Source: Myxococcales bacterium (GTDB lineage Bacteria; Myxococcota_A; UBA9042). From it: DNA of 45,485 bases. Positions 9,064 to 18,494 of this stretch are shown piece by piece. A model generated the notes under the pieces. It worked only from the letters and a program-made list of their open reading frames with translations. It had not been told where the DNA came from and searched no databases. Positions within the stretch are counted from its first letter, which is position 1. Each line of letters starts with the position of its first letter. Made by a program: the position numbers and the translations under genes. The DNA lies in assembly GCA_009692465.1 (NCBI GenBank), contig SHZD01000019.1, positions 1 to 45,485 on the forward strand. Reading direction: 5' to 3'.

Positions 9064-10555
9064 GAGGTCCACCATCGGCAACCCGATCAGCGGCGGCGGT
9101 AACTGGGGGTGGAGTGTCCCCATGCTCGCCATTGGGCTGGGTGGCGCCGCCATTTGGTGCAGCGCTGTCTGTGGAGGCTGGTCGCGGCGTCTCCCTTGCC
9201 TGTGCCAGCTTTTGATGCTGGTCGGTATTGCGAAGGGGGCCTTCAAATTCAGTACCCGCGTAGCGTCCAACCGGTCGACCCGGATCCGGTGTCGGGCTGG
9301 CAGGCAGGCGTTCGCGGCTTTTGCCATGTTCGCGCCGCAGACGTTCAACGGTTCGACACACGTAACTTGCGGTCTCTGCGACCGGTGACAGCGGCGAGAC
9401 TTGGGCCGTCCGGCTGGCATGTTCGCTCAGTTCCGGCGATAGCAAGCGTACGACTGTTGGAATCGCCGCCTTTCGATCGGCAAGCAGTAGCCCCACATGC
9501 AAATTGACGGAGTCCAAGCTGGTCAGCGCCATCACCACGGCGGCATGCCAAGCGCCGGCCAAATCCAGCGTTTCGTCGACTGTCGCGTCGCCAACCACGA
9601 CCGGAATGCCCGCCGCTCGCAGTCGCTGCACGTTGCCTAGGCCGCCGTCGCGCTCCACCACGACGACATGAACGCGACGCTGGTGCAAGATCTCAGCCAC
9701 GCGAGCGCCGACATTGCCTGCGCCAAGCACGACCACGTGGTCATGCAAATTCACCGGCGCCGGTTGCACCACTCCGGCCAGTCGGCGCTGCATCAACCAA
9801 TCGAGCAGCAACAGGGTCGCGGCCACCAGTGCTGCGCGATCGGCCAATGTCAGCAGCACCGCCAGCCAATGAATCGCAGGCGCCAACTTGGCAACGGTGG
9901 GCGCCGCGCCGGTAAAGACCCAGCTTGCGGCCAGCGCCAACGCATCCACGCCCTGCACCTTGAGGGTCGACGCCAGAACCAAAATACCCGCAACCGTAGT
10001 CATTAAAGACGTGAGCAGCACTGCCCACAGCGCTGTGCGAATCCGCACGGATTGCGGCGTAGGCCTGCGAACTTGTGGACCTTTGTGACCGCTACTGAGC
10101 AACTGCAGAGCCAAATCCGCCGCAACTGGCGCGGTGACCGAACCCATCGAATAGGGTTCCACATGCGGCACGCTCACGCGCAGGAACCTGACCAAGGTCG
10201 GATCAGAAACCCGAACCAGCATCGGCACATCTGGGCTTTTACGCCGCACCAGCAAGCACGCGTCGACATTGCCGGAGTCATTGTCCGCGGCCAAAATCAC
10301 TGCGCCTAGAGTCGAAAAGTCTTGACGGGCGAGATCGTGTTCCCACGCCGCGCTACCGTTGATGATGCCGATGCCCAGACTCTGCAGCTCAGAACCCTGC
10401 CGCGCCAACTCGGCTGGAGTCATCAGCGCAGTCACCGGAACGCCCAGCGCGTGCAGGCGATGGACCACGGCGACGCCGACATGGCCGAGACCGACCACGA
10501 GGATCGGGTGCTCCGTCGAGGACTTACGGCGCGTTGAGGCTGGACTATCAGTCAC
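9050..10555 (-). CDS. Membrane protein with two TrkA-N (RCK) NAD-binding domains flanking TM segments
   Basis: Two Rossmann motifs ILVVGLGHVGVAVV and VVVLGAGNVGARVAE separated by hydrophobic segments; the ORF-track extension to 10669 is translated repeat, so the GTG at 10555 is preferred. Confidence 0.8.
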   Translation of the reverse strand: MTDSPASTRRKSSTEHPILVVGLGHVGVAVVHRLHALGVPVTALMTPAELARQGSELQSLGIGIINGSAAWEHDLARQDFSTLGAVILAADNDSGNVDACLLVRRKSPDVPMLVRVSDPTLVRFLRVSVPHVEPYSMGSVTAPVAADLALQLLSSGHKGPQVRRPTPQSVRIRTALWAVLLTSLMTTVAGILVLASTLKVQGVDALALAASWVFTGAAPTVAKLAPAIHWLAVLLTLADRAALVAATLLLLDWLMQRRLAGVVQPAPVNLHDHVVVLGAGNVGARVAEILHQRRVHVVVVERDGGLGNVQRLRAAGIPVVVGDATVDETLDLAGAWHAAVVMALTSLDSVNLHVGLLLADRKAAIPTVVRLLSPELSEHASRTAQVSPLSPVAETASYVCRTVERLRREHGKSRERLPASPTPDPGRPVGRYAGTEFEGPLRNTDQHQKLAQARETPRPASTDSAAPNGGATQPNGEHGDTPPPVTAAADRVADGGPHEST

Positions 10556-10562
10556 GGCGGCC

Positions 10563-10706
10563 ACTAAGGGCGTGTAAAAGAATAACTCGATCGATCTGCG
10601 AAAAGAACGGAGCAGCGAGTCGGCTGTAAAGACGCGAGCTTGCGACCCACGCAGCAAGCAAACGGGCACGGTAAATGAATGACTTATTCATTTACGAGCC
10701 CTAAGC
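10563..10706 (-). repeat. Copy 2 of dispersed structured repeat (AAGTC-loop element)
   Basis: Inverted CTAAGGG/CCCTAAG ends; perfect hairpin GTAAATGAAT-GACTT-ATTCATTTAC at 10671-10695; core homologous to copies 1, 3 and 4. Confidence 0.92.
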
Positions 10707-11981
10707 GTTGGAGTGTTGAGTCGCGGCGTTAGCAGCGCCGGAGGGCAGGGCGCCAGCCGTAATTAGGGCCTCGAGGACTTGCGCCTCCGTCAGCGTGGAG
10801 TCGGCCACTTTGGCGCGGCCTAAAATAGCTTGAATTCGGGATTCGGTCGGTTCGAGATCGTGATCCAGCAACCACATTTCGACATTGGCCTTGCCACTGT
10901 AAAAACCGATGTCGATCATCTGCTTACAGCCGACTTCATGAGCGGGAACGGAGCTGTATACCGTGTCGGCAAGATCGCGCCGCCCGATCTTGATGGCCTT
11001 GGCGATAGCCGCAGCGTGCACGCCCGTCGCCGTGCGAAAGGCATCGGTGCCAAATGCAGGATAATTATACGGAATCGGCACGCCATAGTACCGCGAGACT
11101 GTTTGGACGTACTGCCGCAGGCCAGACAGTGAATGATCCCAGACCTTGAGCAGCCTCAAATTCAACAGGATTTGGTCAATTGACGCATTGCCGACGCGCT
11201 CACCAACGCCCAAACAGGTGCCGTGAACGCGATCAAACCCCAGCTCGAGCGCCGTCAGGCACAGCGGGACTGCTAGACCGCGGTCATTGTGCCCATGCCA
11301 ATCGAGCGCAACTTGAGCGCCAGTCTCGGCGACGACACCTCGGGTAAATTCCAACAAGTTGGCCAAACCATCGGGCGTAGCGTGGCCAACGGTGTCGCAT
11401 AGAATTAGCCGGGTCGCCCCGTGGTCGATGGCGGCCTTAAACAACGTGCGCAGAGTATCCGGATGCGCGCGAGTGGTGTCTTCAGTGACAAAACTAAACG
11501 GCAGTTGATTGTGGATGCTCAAGTCCGCCGCCGCGACGACCAGCTTGGTCATGTGGTCGACGTCCCAGTTTTCGACCAATTGGCGCACCTGCGAACTTCC
11601 CAAGAACGCGCACACTTCAATCTCGACGCCAGTCTTGTGGGCGATGTTGGCAATAGCAGTGATATCAGCTGGATGCGTGCGCGCTGCGCAATTGGGCACG
11701 ATCCGCATGTGCTGGTCGCGGATCTCTTCGACCAAACGGGTCACATCAGCTACGGCCAGCGCACCCGCCCCTGGCAAGCCCACATCGAGAACGTCGATCG
11801 CCAACGCTTCCATACAATGCAGGATTTCGAGCTTTTGGCCGATGGGCGGATTGGTAATCGAGGGCGACTGAATCCCATCGCGCAAGGTCTCGTCGACCAA
11901 GGCAAACCCCGGGCGAATCGGCGGTTTGTCGCGCTTGAGTTCGTTCCAGTCGTAAATAACATCTGAATTGGTCGCTGACAT
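10701..11981 (-). CDS. 2-isopropylmalate/homocitrate synthase-family (DRE-TIM/HMGL-like) enzyme
   Basis: LVDETLRDGIQSP motif, LCDTVGHATPDG, DWHGHNDRGLA, GVGERVGNASID; substrate not resolvable from sequence alone. Confidence 0.85.
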   Translation of the reverse strand: MSATNSDVIYDWNELKRDKPPIRPGFALVDETLRDGIQSPSITNPPIGQKLEILHCMEALAIDVLDVGLPGAGALAVADVTRLVEEIRDQHMRIVPNCAARTHPADITAIANIAHKTGVEIEVCAFLGSSQVRQLVENWDVDHMTKLVVAAADLSIHNQLPFSFVTEDTTRAHPDTLRTLFKAAIDHGATRLILCDTVGHATPDGLANLLEFTRGVVAETGAQVALDWHGHNDRGLAVPLCLTALELGFDRVHGTCLGVGERVGNASIDQILLNLRLLKVWDHSLSGLRQYVQTVSRYYGVPIPYNYPAFGTDAFRTATGVHAAAIAKAIKIGRRDLADTVYSSVPAHEVGCKQMIDIGFYSGKANVEMWLLDHDLEPTESRIQAILGRAKVADSTLTEAQVLEALITAGALPSGAANAATQHSNA

Positions 11982-12320
11982 GGCTACCTCGGTCGGCGTA
12001 GACCTGCTGGCCACTGCCCCAAAATAGGAGCGTTGGCCGTTACCAGTGCGATTCGCGGCTGTCCACGTCGCCACGGGCCCACGGTCAGAATACCACGAAC
12101 GCACTACGACTACAGCCTAAGCAACTTGCGCCGCCGTGGACGCTTCTGACACTGCTCGGAGTTGGCCAACAGACCACACCACTTTGAAAGCGTTGAATAC
12201 CGCGCATGTCTGCAGGAGCGATTTGACACCGGGGCGGCCGCTGCGCAAACTCGCAAAGGGCATCCTATCGGACCCAGATGGTCCGGAATAAGAGCGTCAG
12301 GGTCACCCATCCGGAGCATT

Positions 12321-14090
12321 ATGGACATCGATACCGACGAAGAATTGGACGGTTCAGCGGCTAATTTTGCTAATGACTATAGCGTGTTGTCGGATGTTGA
12401 CGAGTTCATCGCCCGCACTGAAGATTACGCTGCCGGGCGCTTGGCTCCTGATGCGTATCGAGCCTATCGGCTCACGCGCGGCGTCTATGGCCAAAGACAG
12501 GACAACGTGTTCATGCTGCGGGTCAAAATGCCCGGTGGCATCATCATGCCCAAGCAACTGCGTGTAGTCGCAGAGATTGTCGCGCTGGCCGACGACAAAG
12601 TCGGGCACATCACTACCCGCGAGAACATTCAGATTCACCATTTTCCGCTGCCCCAGGTCGACGGCTACATGCGCAAGCTTGCGGAAGCTGGCATGACCAT
12701 GACCGAAGCCTGCGGCAACGCGGTGCGCAACATTACCATGGACCCGTGGGCTGGATTGGCTACGGACGAAGTCTTCGACACAACGCCATATATGCAGGAA
12801 ATTGTTCGATTTTTTCTGCGCAATCCGCGGGCCCAAGGCCTGCCGCGCAAATTCAAGATTGCCATCTCAGGGTCGGATGCTGACCGCGGCTACGCGGCGA
12901 TCCATGACGTAGGGCTGGTGGCCACGACCACCGCCGATGGCAAGCCCGCGTTTCGCATGTTGGTTGGTGGCGGCTTGGCCTCGATGCCGCGCTCCGGTTT
13001 GGTGGTCCATCCGGCGTGGCCGGCGTGCGATATTTTGACCCCTATGTTGGCCGTCATCGATTTTTTTCAGGAACACGGCAATCGCAAGATTCGCAGCAAG
13101 GCCCGGATCAAGCACGTGCTGCGCAAAATGGGCGATGAGGTATTTCGCGCTAAATACCAGGAATACCTGGATAAAGTGCTGCTGGACCCGCCGCCGGCCC
13201 TTGACATCGACGTTGTCGTTTGGACTGCGGCGTCACAGTCCGCGGCCAAGTCTTGGATGTACGCGCGGCCCACCGACGAAGAGGCGCGGGCCTCTGGTTT
13301 TGCGGCGTGGGCGGCGACTGCGGTGCGCGAAACGCGGACTGCCGGGCGGGTGTTTGTGCATGTTCGCGTTGACCGTGGCGGCGAAGTGACCGCAGACCAC
13401 CTGCTGGCGCTGGCGACCATTACTGAGCAATTTGGCGAGGGCAAACTTCATTTTACCCCCAATCAAAACGCGATGTTGAGGGCGATTAAGGTTGAAGATC
13501 TGCCCCAACTTTTTCAGGCGCTCAAGGCGGCAGGTCTGGCCAAGCCCGGCGCCGGCACTACCGCGGACATTACCAGCTGCCCCGGTATCTCGACCTGCAA
13601 TTTGGGCATCACATTTTCACGCTTTTTAGCGGATTCGCTTGTCGATCAACTGCAAGGGCGGCCAGATACCGACTTGAGCATCAAGATCAGCGGCTGTCAC
13701 AATGCGTGTGGCCAGCATCACATCGGTACCTTTGGGTTTTACGGCGCTCTCAAGCGCGTCGATGGTCGACCAGCGCCGCATTATCGAGTGCTGGTCGGTG
13801 GCGGCATCAGTCCCGCCGGCGCAGCATTTGGTCGCGATCTCGGGCTCATTCCGGCGCGCCGTGCTCCCGATGCGGTCAAGCGATTGGTGGCGTTTGCCGA
13901 TGCTCATAAGACTGCAGAACAAACGGCTGGCGCTTACCTCCGTGAAACTACAGCGGAAATACTGCAACCGGTCATCGCGGATTTGTTGGTGTTGAACGAA
14001 ACGACCGCAACGGAACTCGATTTTTGGGATATTGGTGCGACTTCGGCGTTCTTGGCTGAGGCTGCTCGCGAAGGGGAGTGCGCGGCCTAG
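12321..14090 (+). CDS. Nitrite/sulfite reductase (siroheme/4Fe-4S, ferredoxin-dependent type)
   Basis: TSCPGISTCNLGI and SGCHNACGQHHIGTFGF cofactor motifs; HITTRENIQIH. Confidence 0.9.
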   Translation: MDIDTDEELDGSAANFANDYSVLSDVDEFIARTEDYAAGRLAPDAYRAYRLTRGVYGQRQDNVFMLRVKMPGGIIMPKQLRVVAEIVALADDKVGHITTRENIQIHHFPLPQVDGYMRKLAEAGMTMTEACGNAVRNITMDPWAGLATDEVFDTTPYMQEIVRFFLRNPRAQGLPRKFKIAISGSDADRGYAAIHDVGLVATTTADGKPAFRMLVGGGLASMPRSGLVVHPAWPACDILTPMLAVIDFFQEHGNRKIRSKARIKHVLRKMGDEVFRAKYQEYLDKVLLDPPPALDIDVVVWTAASQSAAKSWMYARPTDEEARASGFAAWAATAVRETRTAGRVFVHVRVDRGGEVTADHLLALATITEQFGEGKLHFTPNQNAMLRAIKVEDLPQLFQALKAAGLAKPGAGTTADITSCPGISTCNLGITFSRFLADSLVDQLQGRPDTDLSIKISGCHNACGQHHIGTFGFYGALKRVDGRPAPHYRVLVGGGISPAGAAFGRDLGLIPARRAPDAVKRLVAFADAHKTAEQTAGAYLRETTAEILQPVIADLLVLNETTATELDFWDIGATSAFLAEAAREGECAA

Positions 14091-14093
14091 GTT

Positions 14094-14195
14094 GCGTGGA
14101 CTGAGCCAGTGCGGCGTGGACTTAGCCAGTGCGGCGTGGACTTAGCCAGTGCGGCGTGGACAGCCAGTGCGGCGTGGACTTAGCCAGTGCGGCGC
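14094..14195. repeat. Tandem repeat, about 5 copies of a 20-bp unit GCGTGGACTTAGCCAGTGCG (one 18-bp copy)
   Basis: Read directly, beginning 3 bp after the TAG stop of the nitrite/sulfite reductase. Confidence 0.95.
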
Positions 14196-14236
14196 CGGGC
14201 ATTTGCGGCAGGTCCGGGTCGTTGTATGTTCGCCCT

Positions 14237-14839
14237 ATGGAACTTAGCCGCCACTTGTCACGTTTATTCTTCGCCACCGGCTTCACGGTGGCCACATGGG
14301 CCTGTTCTGGCCAGATCGCCCCGCAACCGCTGCCCGAGGTCAGTGGCGGTCGCCTAGTCGTGCCCATCGGTCAAAGTAACGTCGTCAGTGCGGTGCCGCC
14401 CAAAGGCTGTAAGATTATTGACGATCAGACTTGGCTGTGGCCACTGGGTCAGGACCGCGGCATCGTGATGCGGGTTCATCGCAGCGAAACGCCACCGGGC
14501 GGCACCAAGCCCTACGTAGACAGCTTGATCGGCGCATTGGGCAAGACGGGACAGGCGGGGCTGGAGCGCGACGAGCAACTGCGGTTGGGCGATCTGGATG
14601 CCCGCGCTGTCGAAGCGACGGAACTGCGCAATAAACCAGCAATGGCGCTGTGGTTGGTGATCGCTGAGGCCGAAGACGGCCTATACACCGCGACCGCTTA
14701 TGGCGAACGCGATGACTTGCGACGAAAATCAAGTGAAATCCGGGGATTCTTGAGCAGCTTGCGCGTTGAGGCCCGCGATGGCGCGGTCCGTATTCCGATC
14801 GCGACGACGCCGACTGATCCACTCGATAATTTGCCCTGA
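14237..14839 (+). CDS. Putative lipoprotein, unknown function
   Basis: MELSRHLSRLFFATGFTVATWACSGQ lipobox-like; the ORF-track start at 14129 lies in the tandem repeat and is likely spurious. Confidence 0.7.
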   Translation: MELSRHLSRLFFATGFTVATWACSGQIAPQPLPEVSGGRLVVPIGQSNVVSAVPPKGCKIIDDQTWLWPLGQDRGIVMRVHRSETPPGGTKPYVDSLIGALGKTGQAGLERDEQLRLGDLDARAVEATELRNKPAMALWLVIAEAEDGLYTATAYGERDDLRRKSSEIRGFLSSLRVEARDGAVRIPIATTPTDPLDNLP

Positions 14840-14976
14840 CGACGCCATCAAGATTTCGTTGATCTTAGGTCGCGCGCGCCTGTTCGCTTGGGGAGCCGGC
14901 TATTTTGTGTCGATTCGTCGGGCGCGCCTACCCGTTTGTTACGAGAGTCGGAGAAGTCTCTCAATTCGGGCACAAT

Positions 14977-15567
14977 TCAGAAGCTGGCGCCAAATTGCAC
15001 ATTGAGCAAAGGTTCCGCCTTGCTGTCGCTGCTTGTGCCTTTGCTCGACGCTACAACCCAGCCATAGCCCGCTTGCAGTAGACCCGTTAAACCAATCTGA
15101 CGTGAAATTGGCCAGTTGAGCTTGTAGCCGCCGATTGCTCCGACTGTAGTGCTGGTGCTGGGCGCTGAAGCCGTAGGTGTGCCAGCGCTGTCTACAAGCT
15201 GTGACCTCGCGTACATGACTTCAAATCCAGCGTGAATGCCTTCGTCGAAATTTCCCGACAGGTAATATGAGGCCTGTACGCCCGCCACAAACAAGTTGTC
15301 TTTGGCAGTCGCATCGCCAAAGCCAGAATTGACCGTGCGAGTGCGAGCGCCTCCACCGCCAATGGCTGCGACGCCTATCATGGGCAACACGCGAAATTCT
15401 GCCGTTACTTCGAAGATTGGATCCAACAAAAGCAGCGGATTGAAGCTCACAGTGGCGCGATATTTGGACGTTCCGCCGTCATCCTGAGCGAAAACGGGCG
15501 CTGCGCTGATCACGGCGGCGCAAACGGCAATGGCAAGCAATAGTCGAGAAACACTATGGTTTAGCAT
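14977..15567 (-). CDS. Putative outer-membrane beta-barrel protein
   Basis: Signal peptide MLNHSVSRLLLAIAVCAAVISAAPVFAQ, alternating beta-strands, terminal aromatic (NVQFGASF). Confidence 0.7.
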   Translation of the reverse strand: MLNHSVSRLLLAIAVCAAVISAAPVFAQDDGGTSKYRATVSFNPLLLLDPIFEVTAEFRVLPMIGVAAIGGGGARTRTVNSGFGDATAKDNLFVAGVQASYYLSGNFDEGIHAGFEVMYARSQLVDSAGTPTASAPSTSTTVGAIGGYKLNWPISRQIGLTGLLQAGYGWVVASSKGTSSDSKAEPLLNVQFGASF

Positions 15568-15713
15568 TTTGCTCCTGTGGTCCGCGGCAGACGCGGCTGG
15601 CCCAAGGTGAAACGGAGTGCCAGCCAGTGTCAAGTTCACCTGCGGTCATCGACCGCTCTCTGGCACAAGCGGCGTGTATCTGGCGCCGCAGCCAAAAAAG
15701 CGTACAGTTGCCC

Positions 15714-17279
15714 ATGGAGGCTCGCGGCAAAATGGCCCATGGTGGCATCAAGATTGGCGAAGTAGCAGTTGCCGGCCAACCGGTGGTCGCCGTAATTGCG
15801 CCTCCTAGCAAGGCAACGCCACTTGCCTTTGCGCAGGTGACGGAACTCGCTCCCAGGCCCAACTTGAAGGTGGCGGTTCACGATCGTTCGCGCTTGGAGT
15901 GGGTGGTGACAGTGCCGATCGCGGCGGTGGGCGAGGAGCAGACTTGGGATACCACCTTTGATATCACTATTCCGGACGCCATTTGGCTCGCGCACCTGCC
16001 TTGGGATCACTTCACGGTTCGCTCGCGTTTGATGAGCCCTGTGTTGCAACCCGGTCACCGGCAAGAAGGGGCCCCGATCGAACAGCTGCGGCGGCGCGCC
16101 CTTGCGGCTGTGCATGAACTCAAGAAGGCGACTGAGGCTATCGGCGCTCAATTATTGGCTATTCGCCGTCGCGATCGCCTGATTGGCCAAGCCGAAGGCG
16201 CGGACTTGCTGGCAGCCCTCCATTCGGCTGTCGACGGAGCGACTCAAGCGCGGCAAGCATTGGATTATTTGCGCGATGCGCGCGATGAGGCATTGGAGCG
16301 CGAGCATGGGCTCGCCGACGAATTTGTGTCCAATCAGGTGCTGATGCTGGTGACCAAAATTGTGCGCCTGATGGGGCCGTTGCGAGCGCGCTCTGGGCGA
16401 ATTGACCCGGCATTGCAAGGCGATCGCGCCGACGCGGTGCAGGCGGCCGTGCTCGACATTCTCAAAGTGGAGGTCGCTCACCGCAAGCACAAGAATATCA
16501 AGTTTGCCGATGCGCATAATGCCCATGAAATTGAAGGGTTTGTCCAGCGCGGCGCCCTGTTAAAGAAACATTTTCAGCAGGCCCTGTTTGTAGAGGCGCG
16601 CGCTTACATGCTCGACCAGCGCCTGCGCAACTGGATAGCGGCGGCGATGGCCATGGTGGCGTCCGTGTTCTACTTTGTTGGGCAAATCTGGCTCTTTGCC
16701 AACGCGACTGCGGCCAGCACCACGTTTTCGTTGCTGGTCGCCTGTGCCGTTGGCGCTTTGGTGTACGCCGCCAAGGACCGAATCAAGGAGTTGGGTCGCG
16801 ATTGGCTGGCGCGCCGAGTCAAGCACGGCTACGCCGATCGGGTGGCGCACTTGAGCCTGCAAGAGCGCATGGATCCGCACCACAGCGACTTCGCGTTAGC
16901 CCGTGAAACGATTACACTAATCCGAAAGATGGCCCCCGATCCGCTCAATGCTGCGCTGGGCGATACGTCAGTCGTCCATCAACTTGTCATCAAAGAACGG
17001 CTCAAGCACGACGGCTTGCCGATTTTGCACCAGCAGGGATTGGTCGGGCTAAAGCACGTATTTCGCTACGATTTTTCGCCACTTTTGGTCAAGCTCGACG
17101 ACCAGCTCAAGCGGGTGCCGGTGGTGGGCATGGCGCGGGTGCACCTCAAAGCGTCGACGCGGGTCTATTCGTTGCCGGTGACAGTGCGGTTGCATAAGTT
17201 AGGTACGGATTTTGCGATTACCCAGCGTGGCCACTTGCGGATTCGGCGCAACGGGCTGGAGCGGTTTGTTGCGCACTGA
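15714..17279 (+). CDS. Conserved-looking hypothetical protein with two central TM segments
   Basis: Long ORF with coding-like composition; hydrophobic segments around AAAMAMVASVFYFVGQIWLF and LLVACAVGALVYAA. Confidence 0.7.
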   Translation: MEARGKMAHGGIKIGEVAVAGQPVVAVIAPPSKATPLAFAQVTELAPRPNLKVAVHDRSRLEWVVTVPIAAVGEEQTWDTTFDITIPDAIWLAHLPWDHFTVRSRLMSPVLQPGHRQEGAPIEQLRRRALAAVHELKKATEAIGAQLLAIRRRDRLIGQAEGADLLAALHSAVDGATQARQALDYLRDARDEALEREHGLADEFVSNQVLMLVTKIVRLMGPLRARSGRIDPALQGDRADAVQAAVLDILKVEVAHRKHKNIKFADAHNAHEIEGFVQRGALLKKHFQQALFVEARAYMLDQRLRNWIAAAMAMVASVFYFVGQIWLFANATAASTTFSLLVACAVGALVYAAKDRIKELGRDWLARRVKHGYADRVAHLSLQERMDPHHSDFALARETITLIRKMAPDPLNAALGDTSVVHQLVIKERLKHDGLPILHQQGLVGLKHVFRYDFSPLLVKLDDQLKRVPVVGMARVHLKASTRVYSLPVTVRLHKLGTDFAITQRGHLRIRRNGLERFVAH

Positions 17280-17348
17280 AATTAGCCAGTTAATTAGGAG
17301 ATCGCCCTGAGTTGGCCAGCCGCAGTTCGGCTGACTTGCGCCCTAGTC

Positions 17349-17651
17349 GTGCCCGGGCTCGGATTGGCATTGCGCGGCTATCTGGTGGCAGCGGCGTGGA
17401 CGCTGTTTGCGGTCTTGCATCTGCTAGCGCTGGCGTGGGCGGACGCATCTAGTGTTCTCAACCGTATGGATACCTTGCCGTTTGTTCACTGGGCTGCCCA
17501 TGATTGGCTGCCGCGTCGATTCGGACCTCAGGCGATGTGGGCGTTGGCGATGGCGATTGCGGTCCATTGTCTTAGTGTTTGGGCGGCCGTAAGGGCCCCT
17601 CGGCGCCCCGCAGAATCTTTGCCCCAAAATGCCCAAATGGACCGCGGTTAG
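17349..17651 (+). CDS. Small membrane protein, unknown
   Basis: Hydrophobic ORF; coding may begin upstream at CTG 17307 behind a TTAGGAG Shine-Dalgarno sequence. Confidence 0.5.
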   Translation: MPGLGLALRGYLVAAAWTLFAVLHLLALAWADASSVLNRMDTLPFVHWAAHDWLPRRFGPQAMWALAMAIAVHCLSVWAAVRAPRRPAESLPQNAQMDRG

Positions 17652-17878
17652 CATTGGTGGGCCAAACGAGCGCACGGTGGGCACCCAGGATTCCCCAACG
17701 AAATTCTCCGCGGCCCCCGATTTGGGATGCAGATCAAGGAGCAAGGAGAAAGGCGACGCCGCGACGCAGAGATGCGCCCAAAGCGGGGGATCGCGGGCAC
17801 CAGTAGCCGTTTACGCCACTTGGTCTCCATGGCAAACTGCGCCGCCCAACTCGCCAACCGGCATCGAGGAGTTTTTGC

Positions 17879-18214
17879 GTGCGTAGAGTCGACAAACCGT
17901 GGGGTCACGAAGAAATTTGGGCGCAAACAACACGGTATGCGGGCAAATTCTTGATCATTCGCGATGGTGAAATGTTGTCGCGGCAATATCACAAGGTTAA
18001 AGAAGAGACGATTTTTGTACTCGAAGGCACGTTGACGCTGGAATTAGGCCGAACGCCGGATTGCACTGAAGTTCTGCAACCCGGCCAAAGCTGGCACATT
18101 GAACCTGGCGTAATCCATCGATTTTGTGCTCACCACGGCGACGTCCGGCTGGTCGAAGTCAGCACGCCTGAACTGGATGATGTCGAGCGACTCGAAGACA
18201 AATACAGCCGTTGA
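17879..18214 (+). CDS. Cupin, mannose-6-phosphate isomerase type II-like
   Basis: KPWGHEEIWAQT, GEMLSRQYHKVKEETIFVLEGTLTLE, HRFCAHHGDVRLVEVSTPELDDVERLEDKYSR. Confidence 0.85.
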   Translation: MRRVDKPWGHEEIWAQTTRYAGKFLIIRDGEMLSRQYHKVKEETIFVLEGTLTLELGRTPDCTEVLQPGQSWHIEPGVIHRFCAHHGDVRLVEVSTPELDDVERLEDKYSR

Positions 18215-18346
18215 CCTATGCACTGTTGACCATTGAGCCGCGCAGTTCATGGACGACCACTTCAGGCGCAAGCCGGTTGCGTCGCTGCTTGGCATTGTCC
18301 CCAACTGCGCCTAAACTCTGGCGCGCGCATGCGCTTGCGCTCGCCC

Positions 18347-18487
18347 ACTAAGGGTCCGTGCAAAATCAAGTCGATTTTGCACCCCGGCCCATTGCATGCT
18401 TGGTGGGTCGCTAACTCCCAGCTTTGCAAGCCGACTCGCCGCTCCGTTCCACACGCAGATCGAGTTATTCTTGCACGCGCCCTAAGA
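18347..18487 (+). repeat. Copy 3 of dispersed structured repeat (AAGTC-loop element)
   Basis: Ends CTAAGGG/CCCTAAG; perfect hairpin GTGCAAAATC-AAGTC-GATTTTGCAC at 18358-18382; core homologous to the other copies. Confidence 0.93.
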
Positions 18488-18494
18488 GGTTCCA

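Noticed and set aside
10556-10669. N-terminal extension of the RCK-protein ORF
   Set aside because: This stretch is translated repeat element, not conserved protein.
17282-17291. Single TTAGCCAGTT after a stop codon, as a repeat-family member
   Set aside because: Only 10 bp; too short to call, mentioned only as context for the 14094 array.
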